DNA from: Pleomorphochaeta sp964545735
Lineage (GTDB): Bacteria; Spirochaetota; Spirochaetia; Sphaerochaetales; Sphaerochaetaceae
Assembly: GCA_964545735.1 (NCBI GenBank)
Contig: CAZJGS010000035.1
Coordinates: 1-20,318 of the forward strand
Direction: 5' to 3'
DNA: 20,318 nucleotides
Shown: one piece after another, positions 12,109 to 19,641 of the stretch
Layout of the letters: each line of letters begins with the position of its first letter
Numbering within the stretch: the first letter of the stretch is position 1
Made by a program: the position numbers and the translations under genes
Notes under the pieces: model-generated
What the model was told of the DNA's origin: nothing
Seen by the model: the letters and a program-made list of their open reading frames with translations, nothing else
The model's database searches: none

Positions 12109-14022
12109 ATGAAAGATGGTTTAATCAAAGTTGCAACTTATTCTCCAATTAATTATACAGTTGACTTAGAAAATAATAAAAATAACATTGTTGAAGGAAT
12201 ATATGAAGCTGCAAAAAAGGGAGTAAAGATTATTACTTTCCCAGAACTTTGTATCACATCCTATAGCGCTGGTGATTTATTTTTAAACCAGGCATTGGTT
12301 GAAAAGTCTCTTAAGATGCTTGAGGAAATAGTTATTGCAACTAAAAAGGTTTCAGAAATAGTTTCTGTTATTGGTACTCTATTTATATTAAACAATAGAC
12401 TATATAACTGCGGGGCTGTTATAAAAGGCGGTCGAGTACTTGGAATAGTTCCAAAACAAAATATTCCAAATTATCAAGAATTTTATGAAAAAAGATGGTT
12501 TGTTGAGCCGGTTGATGAAAATGTTGAAATTGATTTGTTCAACCAAAAAACCTTTTTTGGAACCAGACTTCTTTTCAAATGCTCTAATATAGATGATTTA
12601 GTTTTGGCTGTTGAAGTTTGTGAAGATCTGTGGGTACCAAATAGTCCTAGTAATAAACACTCAATCGCTGGTGCTAATATAATTGCTAATCCCTCTGCAA
12701 CTGATGATATAGTTACAAAAAGTGATTACAGAAGAGCTTTGGTTTCCATTCAAAGTGCAAAATGTATTTGTGCATATTTGTACGCCGGAGCAGGAGAGGG
12801 AGAATCAACTACCGATTTAGTTTTTAATGCACACAATCTAATTTGTGAAAATGGAAGAGTCTTAGTTGATGAAGAAGAAAAAAGTGGACACCTAAATATT
12901 GCTATAATAGATACTCAACATCTCTCTCTAGATAGAAGAAAAATAAATACCTTCTACAGTACTGTTGAAAACTATAAAACAATATATTTTGAATTAGAAA
13001 GCGAAGCAACTGATTTGTCTTTGTATAAAATATCTAAAACACCATTTATTCCTAGTTCTAATGAATTAATGAAAGCGAGATGTGAAAAGATTTTAACACT
13101 ACAAGCACTTGGTTTAGTAAGACGTTTAATAGCAGCTCATTGTAATCATGCTGTTATAGGATTATCAGGTGGACTCGATTCTACATTAGCACTACTAGTT
13201 ACCATAAGAGCCTTTAACAAAGCAAAGATACCTTTAAAAAATATTCATACTATATCGATGCCTTGCTTTGGAACCACAAAAAGAACAAAAACAAATAGTG
13301 AAAAACTTGCAGTGCAATTGGGTGTCGATTTCAAAGAAATCGATATAACTCTAGCTGTAAAACAACATTTTAAAGATATAGGACATGAAGTGTCAAACCT
13401 TAATGTAGTTTTTGAAAACTCACAGGCAAGAGAGAGAACTCAAGTATTAATGGATATGGCTAATAAAGTTGGTGGCTTGGTAATTGGAACTGGGGATCTT
13501 TCAGAGTTGGCTTTAGGTTGGGCAACTTTTAATGGTGATCATATGTCAATGTATGGAGTTAATTCATCTGTTCCAAAGACACTGGTAAAACATCTAGTTG
13601 GCTACAGTGCTAGCATATTAGATTCTTCAGTATCAAAAGTATTGTTAGATATTGTTGATACTCCTGTTAGCCCTGAACTTTTACCTCCTAGTGGGGATGG
13701 AACTATTTCTCAAATAACAGAAGAATCTGTTGGCCCTTATATTTTACATGACTTTTTCTTGTATTATTTTGTAAGATGTTCATTCTCTCCAAATAAGATA
13801 AAGAGGTTATCCATTCATGCTTTTGAGGGTGTTTATAGTAAAGAAGAAATAGATAAATGGTTAATTGTATTTGTAAAAAGATTCTTTAGTCAACAATTTA
13901 AAAGATCAACTTTACCTGATGGCCCAAAGGTAGGTAGTGTAAGTCTCAGTCCTCGTGGAGATTGGAGAATGCCAAGTGATGCGATTAGTTCTCTTTGGCT
14001 TGATAGTGCTAAACATATGTAA
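12109..14022 (+). CDS. nadE: Glutamine-dependent NAD+ synthetase
   Basis: Catalyses the last step of NAD biosynthesis: deamido-NAD + ATP + glutamine to NAD+. The 637-aa protein has two domains. The N-terminal nitrilase-type glutaminase has the triad Glu46 (FPELC), Lys116 (PKQNIPNYQEFYEKRWF) and Cys171 (EVCEDLW). The C-terminal synthetase has the PP-loop SGGLDS (353-358), the ISMPCFGTTKRTKTN region and GTGDLSELALGW. I chose ATG 12109: GTGAGG (12098-12103) precedes it by 5 bases, and MKDGLIKVA matches the family start. The extra 20 codons reaching a TTG at 12049 run through the promoter. It appears to be transcribed alone. Length and motifs are complete. Confidence 0.97.
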   Translation: MKDGLIKVATYSPINYTVDLENNKNNIVEGIYEAAKKGVKIITFPELCITSYSAGDLFLNQALVEKSLKMLEEIVIATKKVSEIVSVIGTLFILNNRLYNCGAVIKGGRVLGIVPKQNIPNYQEFYEKRWFVEPVDENVEIDLFNQKTFFGTRLLFKCSNIDDLVLAVEVCEDLWVPNSPSNKHSIAGANIIANPSATDDIVTKSDYRRALVSIQSAKCICAYLYAGAGEGESTTDLVFNAHNLICENGRVLVDEEEKSGHLNIAIIDTQHLSLDRRKINTFYSTVENYKTIYFELESEATDLSLYKISKTPFIPSSNELMKARCEKILTLQALGLVRRLIAAHCNHAVIGLSGGLDSTLALLVTIRAFNKAKIPLKNIHTISMPCFGTTKRTKTNSEKLAVQLGVDFKEIDITLAVKQHFKDIGHEVSNLNVVFENSQARERTQVLMDMANKVGGLVIGTGDLSELALGWATFNGDHMSMYGVNSSVPKTLVKHLVGYSASILDSSVSKVLLDIVDTPVSPELLPPSGDGTISQITEESVGPYILHDFFLYYFVRCSFSPNKIKRLSIHAFEGVYSKEEIDKWLIVFVKRFFSQQFKRSTLPDGPKVGSVSLSPRGDWRMPSDAISSLWLDSAKHM

Positions 14023-14100
14023 AGTATATGTTATGATATAGTTGTTATTTCCAAACAAAATTTTGAATAAATATTATTTATTTGCAATTTTAATATTTTT

Positions 14101-14120
14101 TTGTAACAATAACATTACAA
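14101..14120. promoter_or_regulatory. TTGTAA-N8-TTACAA inverted repeat
   Basis: A 6-bp inverted repeat (14101-14106 and 14115-14120) 57 bases before the ATG of the next gene. Its right arm occupies a possible -35 place for TATGAC (14138-14143; spacer 17). This is where a repressor or activator could bind; no family assigned. Confidence 0.35.
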
Positions 14121-14177
14121 CATGGTTTTGAATTGTGTATGACAAAAAAAAGAAACAATTATTACAGGAGTTAAATT

Positions 14178-14786
14178 ATGAATAAAAAATTTTGGGTATT
14201 AGTATTAGCTATATGTGTATTACTTCCAATTACCTTGAGCGCAGAAGTAGTAGATTTAAGTATTGGTGGAACAGCACAATATGGTGTTGCTGCAGGAAAT
14301 GTTGGCGATGATTTTGGAGAACAACTAGTTGATTTAGAAAATTACCGTTTTGGTGCTGAAGCTAGAGTTAAGTTATTAATTCTTGAAGCTTCTGATATTG
14401 CTTTATTTGGTCCTACAGATGACGGTTGGGAAGTTTCAAATCTAATGACTGTTGGTTTAAGTTTTGATTTACTTAATTTAGTAAGATTAGGTGTTGCTTT
14501 AGGACCTGAATTTATAGTTAATTTTAATGATGATGGAAAGATTTATCAAGAAGATGGCGTTACATTATTTGATTTTGCAGATATTTTCATGAAAGCAAAT
14601 TGTACTTACAAAGTTAATGCAGATATTCTATTAGGTGGAATTACTCTTTCAGCTAATTATACAGTTCCTTCAAAAGGCTTTAATATACAAAATATTGTAG
14701 ACGGTGGATTTACCGCTGACTCATTATCACCTGAAGCTTTCGAAGATGGAAGATTTGGTATTTCAGTATTAATCTCATTGATTTAA
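14178..14786 (+). CDS. Small exported beta-rich protein, probable outer-membrane barrel
   Basis: No family recognised. The 202-aa protein has a clear signal peptide (about 1-22, cleavage after TLSA before EVVDL). The mature part is rich in alternating polar and hydrophobic strands with Gly and aromatic residues (for example VDLSIGGTAQYGVAAG, MTVGLSFDLLNLVRLGVALG, ILLGGITLSANYTV), and ends FGISVLISLI. This is the pattern of small spirochaetal outer-membrane beta-barrels of eight or so strands. A single Cys (in KANCTYK) is unlikely to form a disulfide. AGGAG (14166-14170) lies 7 bases before the ATG, and a strong terminator follows, so it is a one-gene transcript. Location is inferred; function is unknown. 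Confidence 0.75.
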   Translation: MNKKFWVLVLAICVLLPITLSAEVVDLSIGGTAQYGVAAGNVGDDFGEQLVDLENYRFGAEARVKLLILEASDIALFGPTDDGWEVSNLMTVGLSFDLLNLVRLGVALGPEFIVNFNDDGKIYQEDGVTLFDFADIFMKANCTYKVNADILLGGITLSANYTVPSKGFNIQNIVDGGFTADSLSPEAFEDGRFGISVLISLI

Positions 14787-14807
14787 TTGCTTATTTTCGA
14801 TAAAAAT

Positions 14808-14831
14808 GGAGGGTTTATCCCTCCTTTTTTT
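14808..14831 (+). terminator. Strong intrinsic terminator
   Basis: GGAGGG (14808-14813), loop TTTAT, CCCTCC (14819-14824), then seven T (14825-14831). AAAAAT lies on the other side, so some termination from the opposite strand is possible. It ends the transcript of the beta-rich protein. Confidence 0.95.
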
Positions 14832-14919
14832 ACGTTAAAATTATACATATTAGATGTTGATTTTCTATTTCTATAACTTGAAATCTATGATAATATTATA
14901 CGACTAGGAGATATTTGTT

Positions 14920-15174
14920 ATGAAGCGATTTGGATTTAAAGATTTTTTTATTAAGCCGTTGTTTTTATCAGTTGCTACTTATTTTATTGTATTTTTCTTT
15001 TTCCCTAGTTTTAGTAATGAATATTTAAATGTTGGATTTTCTACTCAGTCTGATAGTACTGAAAAGGTTAACTCTCTATCAAATAACATTCAACAAAAAA
15101 CTGGCCAAAGTGTTGAAGATATGCTAGGTGATTTAAATACAGACGAATTAAGTGATATTGTAAATTCTTTTTAG
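14920..15174 (+). CDS. Small single-pass membrane protein (84 aa), unknown
   Basis: I do not recognise it. A short basic N-terminus (MKRFGFKD) precedes one hydrophobic helix at about residues 10-31 (FFIKPLFLSVATYFIVFFFF), and the remaining ~50 residues are polar and Ser/Asn/Asp-rich, ending in DELSDIVNSF. It could be an anchored protein or have an uncleaved signal. AGGAG (14906-14910) is 9 bases before the ATG; -10-like GATAAT and TATTAT lie at 14889-14899 without a clear -35. Its stop overlaps the ribosome binding site of the hydrolase gene, so it leads the run that continues through polA and coaE. Confidence 0.7.
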   Translation: MKRFGFKDFFIKPLFLSVATYFIVFFFFPSFSNEYLNVGFSTQSDSTEKVNSLSNNIQQKTGQSVEDMLGDLNTDELSDIVNSF

Positions 15175-15186
15175 GAGTTATTATTT

Positions 15187-15960
15187 GTGTCTTATCGACT
15201 AACTTTTTTAGGAACAGGAACAAGTCATGGGGTTCCCTCCATTGGTTGTAAATGTGAAACTTGTATGTCTAATGATCCAAAGGATAAACGCTTAAGGAGT
15301 AGTATATTACTTCAGCGAAATCATGTTAATATTGTTATTGATACCGGACCTGAATTTAGAATTCAATGTCTCAGAGAAAATATAGATCACTTAGAGAGTG
15401 TAATATACACCCACGCTCATGCTGATCATTTAAATGGAATCGATGATTTAAGGTCTTTTACAAGTAAGGATAGGACTTTACCTTTATATGGGGATAGCAA
15501 AACTATAGCTGAGATAATTGATAGATTTTCATATATTGGAAATGGTACAATTAATAATACAGTTATACCTAATTTATCACTAAATGTTTTAAGACCTTAT
15601 GTAAAAGTTAATATCGATGGCTTCGATATTACCCCATTAATAATAAATCATGGTAAATTAGAAATATATGGATATCGAATATTTAACTCAGCTTATTTGA
15701 CAGATTGTAATAGCATTCCAAAAGAGAGTTATAAATATTTAAAAAATTTAGATTTATTAATTTTAGACGCACTTCAACATCATCCTCATAAAACACATTT
15801 TACCCTAGAAGAGGCCATTGAAGTAGCAAAAGATATTGGTGCAAAAAAGACTTTGTTTACTCATATTGCACATGGGATAAAGAATGATAGAGATAGTAAA
15901 TTATTAGATGATAATATGGCTCTATCCTATGATACTTTATCAATTGAATTGGAGGAATAA
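15187..15960 (+). CDS. PhnP-like metallo-beta-lactamase-fold phosphodiesterase
   Basis: A 257-aa cytosolic metal-dependent hydrolase of the MBL fold, closest in layout to E. coli PhnP, a cyclic phosphodiesterase. Metal site: His76-Ala-His78-Ala-Asp80-His81 (THAHADH), His155 (NHG), Asp173 (LTDC) and His226 (LFTHIAH). It also has PhnP's structural-zinc set: Cys21, Cys23 and Cys26 (GCKCETC) plus His229. The first motif, LGTGTSHGVP, is typical. There is no phosphonate (phn) gene here, so a role in hydrolysing cyclic nucleotides or another cyclic phosphodiester is more likely than phosphonate use. The start is GTG, with AGGAG (15173-15177) 9 bases upstream. polA begins inside its stop codon. Confidence 0.9.
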   Translation: MSYRLTFLGTGTSHGVPSIGCKCETCMSNDPKDKRLRSSILLQRNHVNIVIDTGPEFRIQCLRENIDHLESVIYTHAHADHLNGIDDLRSFTSKDRTLPLYGDSKTIAEIIDRFSYIGNGTINNTVIPNLSLNVLRPYVKVNIDGFDITPLIINHGKLEIYGYRIFNSAYLTDCNSIPKESYKYLKNLDLLILDALQHHPHKTHFTLEEAIEVAKDIGAKKTLFTHIAHGIKNDRDSKLLDDNMALSYDTLSIELEE

Positions 15961-18878
15961 TGGATAGTTTATTTAGCGATAAAGATTTTGAAGATGGCAA
16001 AATGTTGCAAGAAAAGAATGAGATGTCAACAATTGATATGGATTTTGAAAAACAACAAAAGCAAGATAACTCTACAATTGATGATGTAGTTGAGATACTT
16101 AATGCAGAAGAGACTCCTCGAAAAGAGTTTTACATAATTGATGGCTTTAGTTTGATATTTAGATCTTATTATGGCTTTATTTCAAACCCTCTGTTTGATA
16201 AAGATGGTAATAATATTTCAGCTATTTATGGCTTTTTCAATACATTATTTATGGTTTTAAGAAAATATAGTCCGGATTATCTAGTGGTTGCTTTGGATTC
16301 AAAAGGTCCTACTTTTAGGCATGAAATGTATGATCTATATAAGGCAAACAGAGATGATGCCCCTCAAGACTTAAAAAGTCAGATTCCAATTATAATTGAT
16401 TTATTAGAAAAAATAAATGTACCATCGATAGCAAAAACAGAGCTAGAGGCAGATGATATTATAGCTTACCTATGTAAAAAAGCTGTCGAAAGTGATTTAA
16501 ATGCAATTATGTTTACAGCAGATAAAGATTTACTACAACTTGTTAATAGACATGTATATTCCTTGCGTCCCCCTAAAAAAGGTCAAAAAGAATATAGGTT
16601 ATTTGGAGCAAGTGAAGTAGAGGAAGAATTCTTAATAAGACCGGATCAAATTATTGATTATTTATCTCTTTTGGGAGATGCCAGTGATAATGTGCCTGGG
16701 GTAAAAGGTATTGGAGCTAAGGGAGCGGTTAAGCTATTAAATGAATATAAAACTTTAGAAAATATTTATAAAAATGTAGATAGATTAAGTAAGGGTATAA
16801 AAACCAAATTAATTGAAGGTAAAGAGTCTGCCTTTTTATCCCAAGATTTGGTTAGATTAAAAATTGATGAGTCTTTGTATGAAAATTTTAATATAGATGA
16901 TTTTAAACTTGAAAATATGAAGCTTGAAAATATTATTCCCTATTTTGAAGAAAAAAAATCAAGAACCTTGATAGCTTCAGCTAAAAAACTGATGAACAAA
17001 GAACAAATAAATGATTTAGATAATAGAGAAGAAACACAAGAAATAGATACTTCAGTGAATATAGAAGCAATAGCAGATGAATCTTTGTTGGGTGCTTCAA
17101 AATTAATGGCTATAGATAGTGTTGAAGAATTAGAAGAAATCTTAAAAGAAATATCAAAGACTACCAATTTAATGGCATTTGATACTGAAACTACAAGTAT
17201 AGATCCAATAAAAGCTGAATTAGTAGGATTTTCAATTTCCTATAAAGTAAAAGAATCTTATTATTTTCCTATAGTTTGTGGTGGTAAAAGAATTCATGAA
17301 GCAGAAACTTTTAAGCCTATTTTGATCAAATATTTACAAGATAATCCTATAGCTTTAATAGGCCATAATATTAAATATGATTACAAAGTGATGAAACGCT
17401 TTGGTGTTAGTTTAAATAATATGGTTTTTGATACATTAATTGCAGCTTGGTTGCACGAAAGTAGTTCTCCTTCCTTTAAAATGGATGCTCTTTCACTCAA
17501 ATACTTAAATTATTTGTGTGTTTCTTTTAAAGATGTAGTGGCAAAAGGAAAATTATTTAGTGATATTGAAAAAACTGAGGCTGTAGCTTATGCAGCTGAA
17601 GATAGCGATATTACATTTAGACTTTATAAATTCTTTAACAGTGTATTAGATTCATCTCTAAAAAAAGTTTTAAATGACATTGAATTACCATTAATAAGTA
17701 TACTTGCTAATATGGAAATGGAAGGTATTGGTATTTCAATACCTAAATTAGAAGAATTATCAAAAATCTTTGGACAGATAAAACAAAAAAATTTAGATAC
17801 TATTTACAGATTAACTGGTCATGAATTTAATGTGAATTCAACAAAACAACTTCAAGTTGTTTTGTTTGAAGAAAAACAATTACCTCCAAAAAAGAAAACC
17901 AAAACAGGATATTCTACAGCTACTGATGTTTTAGAAAGTTTATTAGATGAGGATCCAATTATCCAAAGTATATTAAATTACAGATCTATAAATAAACTTA
18001 AATCAACTTATGTTGATACTTTTCCAGCACTTGTTAATCCTCAAACTCATAGAATTCACACTTCCTTTTTACAATTTGGAACGGCAACAGGAAGACTAAG
18101 TTCAGTTAATCCTAATTTACAAAACATTCCAATAAGAAGTGAAGAAGGAAGAAAAATAAGAGATGCCTTTGTTCCAAGAGAAGGGTGTATATTAATGAGT
18201 GCAGACTATGCACAAATTGAATTAGTAGTTTTAGCTCATATGGCTAATGATAAAGTTCTACAACAAGCCTTTATTAGTGGTGAGGATGTTCATAAATTTA
18301 CTGCATCTTTGATATTTGATAAGAAGTTAGAAGAAATAACAAGTGATGAAAGACGAGTTGCAAAAACAATTAACTTTGGAGTTATGTACGGAATGAGTGC
18401 CTTTAGATTAGCTAAAGAGCTGTCAATTAAAAGAGAGGACGCGAGTTCCTTTATCAAAGCTTATTTTACTAGGTATAGTAATGTTGCTGCTTTTATTGAT
18501 AATACTATTTCTAAAGTCAGGAAAGAAGCTAAAATAACAACTCTTATGGGACACATTAGAAATATTCCAAAAATAAATAGTAAAAACAAGTTAGAAAAAG
18601 CTGCAAGTGAAAGAGTAGCTGTTAACTCAATAATTCAAGGCTCAGCTGCTGAAATTATGAAACTTGGAATGATAAGAGTATCAAAAGCATTAAAAGAAAA
18701 TAATTTGAAATCTCGGCTTTTATTACAGGTTCATGATGAAGTCATTTTAGAAGTTCCAAAAGAAGAGCAAGAGGTAGTATATAAATTACTAAAAGATAGT
18801 TTAGAAAATGCTTATAAATTATCAATTCCGTTGAGAGTAAGTATTGAAAGTGGCAACAGTTGGGGAGAAATGCACTAA
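15960..18878 (+). CDS. polA: DNA polymerase I with active proofreading domain
   Basis: Repairs DNA and removes Okazaki primers. The 972-aa protein has a 5'-nuclease domain (from Asp61 in IIDGFSLIFRSYY, through the helix-hairpin-helix near GDASDNVPGVKGIG), a 3'-5' exonuclease with all motifs present (Asp408 and Glu410 in FDTET; GHNIKYDYK; YAAEDSD), and the polymerase: motif A Asp749 (SADYAQIELVVLAH), motif B Arg799, Lys802, Phe806 (RRVAKTINFGVMYG), and motif C His925-Asp926-Glu927. Two points are unusual: an acidic ~48-residue N-terminal extension, and motif A with Ala751 and Val756 where DYSQIELR is the norm. The ATG overlaps the previous stop by one base, behind GGAGG (15951-15955). The coaE ATG overlaps its own stop. 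Confidence 0.97.
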   Translation: MDSLFSDKDFEDGKMLQEKNEMSTIDMDFEKQQKQDNSTIDDVVEILNAEETPRKEFYIIDGFSLIFRSYYGFISNPLFDKDGNNISAIYGFFNTLFMVLRKYSPDYLVVALDSKGPTFRHEMYDLYKANRDDAPQDLKSQIPIIIDLLEKINVPSIAKTELEADDIIAYLCKKAVESDLNAIMFTADKDLLQLVNRHVYSLRPPKKGQKEYRLFGASEVEEEFLIRPDQIIDYLSLLGDASDNVPGVKGIGAKGAVKLLNEYKTLENIYKNVDRLSKGIKTKLIEGKESAFLSQDLVRLKIDESLYENFNIDDFKLENMKLENIIPYFEEKKSRTLIASAKKLMNKEQINDLDNREETQEIDTSVNIEAIADESLLGASKLMAIDSVEELEEILKEISKTTNLMAFDTETTSIDPIKAELVGFSISYKVKESYYFPIVCGGKRIHEAETFKPILIKYLQDNPIALIGHNIKYDYKVMKRFGVSLNNMVFDTLIAAWLHESSSPSFKMDALSLKYLNYLCVSFKDVVAKGKLFSDIEKTEAVAYAAEDSDITFRLYKFFNSVLDSSLKKVLNDIELPLISILANMEMEGIGISIPKLEELSKIFGQIKQKNLDTIYRLTGHEFNVNSTKQLQVVLFEEKQLPPKKKTKTGYSTATDVLESLLDEDPIIQSILNYRSINKLKSTYVDTFPALVNPQTHRIHTSFLQFGTATGRLSSVNPNLQNIPIRSEEGRKIRDAFVPREGCILMSADYAQIELVVLAHMANDKVLQQAFISGEDVHKFTASLIFDKKLEEITSDERRVAKTINFGVMYGMSAFRLAKELSIKREDASSFIKAYFTRYSNVAAFIDNTISKVRKEAKITTLMGHIRNIPKINSKNKLEKAASERVAVNSIIQGSAAEIMKLGMIRVSKALKENNLKSRLLLQVHDEVILEVPKEEQEVVYKLLKDSLENAYKLSIPLRVSIESGNSWGEMH

Positions 18879-19456
18879 TGAATGTTGTTGGCTTGACAGG
18901 TAAAGCTTGTGCTGGGAAAAATCAAGTAGCACTTGGTTTTGAAAAAAAAGGCTATCGAGTTATTGATGTAGATAAATTAGGACATAAAGCTCTTGAGTTT
19001 AAAAAGAATGAAATAATAAAGGCCTTTGGCTCTAATATTATTAGTGGTGGCTTGGTTGATAGAAAAAAATTAGGTGATATTGTGTTTTCATCAAAAGCAC
19101 AATTAAGATTATTAGAAGCAATTGTTCATCCATATGTAAAAAAACTTTGCCTTGAAATTATAAAAGAAAGTGAAACTGATGTAGTTTTAAATGCTGCAGT
19201 ACTCCAACGGGGTGCATTATTAGAACTATGTTCCAATGTTATTTTTGTAAAAGCTTCTTTTTGCATTCGCTATAAAAGATCTCTTAAAAGAGATAAAAAA
19301 AGCTTTAAGTGGTTTGTTAAAAGGGAATTTTCTCAAAAAGATGTTAATATAAGAGAGTTAAAGAAAAAAACTCAAGTTTTTGTTATTGTTAATCAAAAGG
19401 GTACAAAGGAAATTTATCGACAAATAGATAGGTATTGTGGTATATTTAAAAAGTAA
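18878..19456 (+). CDS. coaE: Dephospho-CoA kinase
   Basis: Last step of CoA synthesis: phosphorylates the 3'-hydroxyl of dephospho-CoA using ATP. The 192-aa protein has the P-loop GLTGKACAGKNQ (5-16), the substrate-binding VIDVDKLGHKAL region, the HPYVKK segment and a basic lid KRSLKRDKKS. The P-loop has Lys-Ala-Cys-Ala before GK and Asn after it, instead of the usual GGIGSGKS; I recall a similar CAGKN form in treponemes, so it is probably a lineage trait. ATG 18878 overlaps the polA stop (TAATG); GGGGAG (18862-18866) is 11 bases upstream. An in-frame TTG at 18860 would extend it into polA. Translation is probably coupled to polA. Confidence 0.93.
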   Translation: MNVVGLTGKACAGKNQVALGFEKKGYRVIDVDKLGHKALEFKKNEIIKAFGSNIISGGLVDRKKLGDIVFSSKAQLRLLEAIVHPYVKKLCLEIIKESETDVVLNAAVLQRGALLELCSNVIFVKASFCIRYKRSLKRDKKSFKWFVKREFSQKDVNIRELKKKTQVFVIVNQKGTKEIYRQIDRYCGIFKK

Positions 19457-19458
19457 GT

Positions 19459-19485
19459 AATTGTTTTAACAAAATAATTGTTTTT
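19459..19485 (+). terminator. Terminator candidate after coaE
   Basis: AATTGTTTT (19459-19467) can pair with AAAATAATT (19471-19479), with one G-U pair and a 3-base loop, followed by GTTTTT. The stem is AT-rich but well placed 3 bases after the coaE stop, closing the run that began at 14920. Confidence 0.5.
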
Positions 19486-19515
19486 AAATAAAAAATTAAT
19501 TGTATAACATTAAAC

Positions 19516-19544
19516 TTGTATGTAGTGATATATATTGCTATAAT
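19516..19544 (+). promoter_or_regulatory. Strong promoter with extended -10
   Basis: TTGTAT (19516-19521), a 17-base spacer, and TATAAT (19539-19544) preceded by TGC (19536-19538), an extended -10. This is the best sigma-70 promoter in the window. Transcription should begin near 19551, leaving a leader of about 90 bases before the ATG at 19642. Confidence 0.75.
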
Positions 19545-19550
19545 TTGATT

Positions 19551-19641
19551 AGTAATATTATTATAACACCCCTTTTGGGTGAGATATTTTAATTAGGAGG
19601 AATCCGTAATAAAGTGTAAACTTAAAGCGGAACTATAATTT
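19551..19641 (+). promoter_or_regulatory. Unusual mRNA leader with displaced Shine-Dalgarno
   Basis: The leader holds a hairpin CACCC-N5-GGGTG (19567-19581) and a perfect AGGAGG (19595-19600), which is 41 bases from the ATG and has no ATG, GTG or TTG at useful distance; the only GTG (19614) is followed directly by TAA. From ATA at 19609, a nine-codon frame ends in TAA at 19636-19638, 3 bases before the ATG. The ATG has only a weak GCGGAA nearby. A leader peptide, standby site or regulated structure are the options. Confidence 0.4.

Noticed and set aside
16940..17167. Antisense frame inside polA
   Set aside because: A Ser-rich mirror of the linker before the proofreading domain; no start signal.
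18860..18877. TTG start for coaE
   Set aside because: It overlaps the polA end; ATG 18878 in the TAATG overlap fits the family N-terminus.
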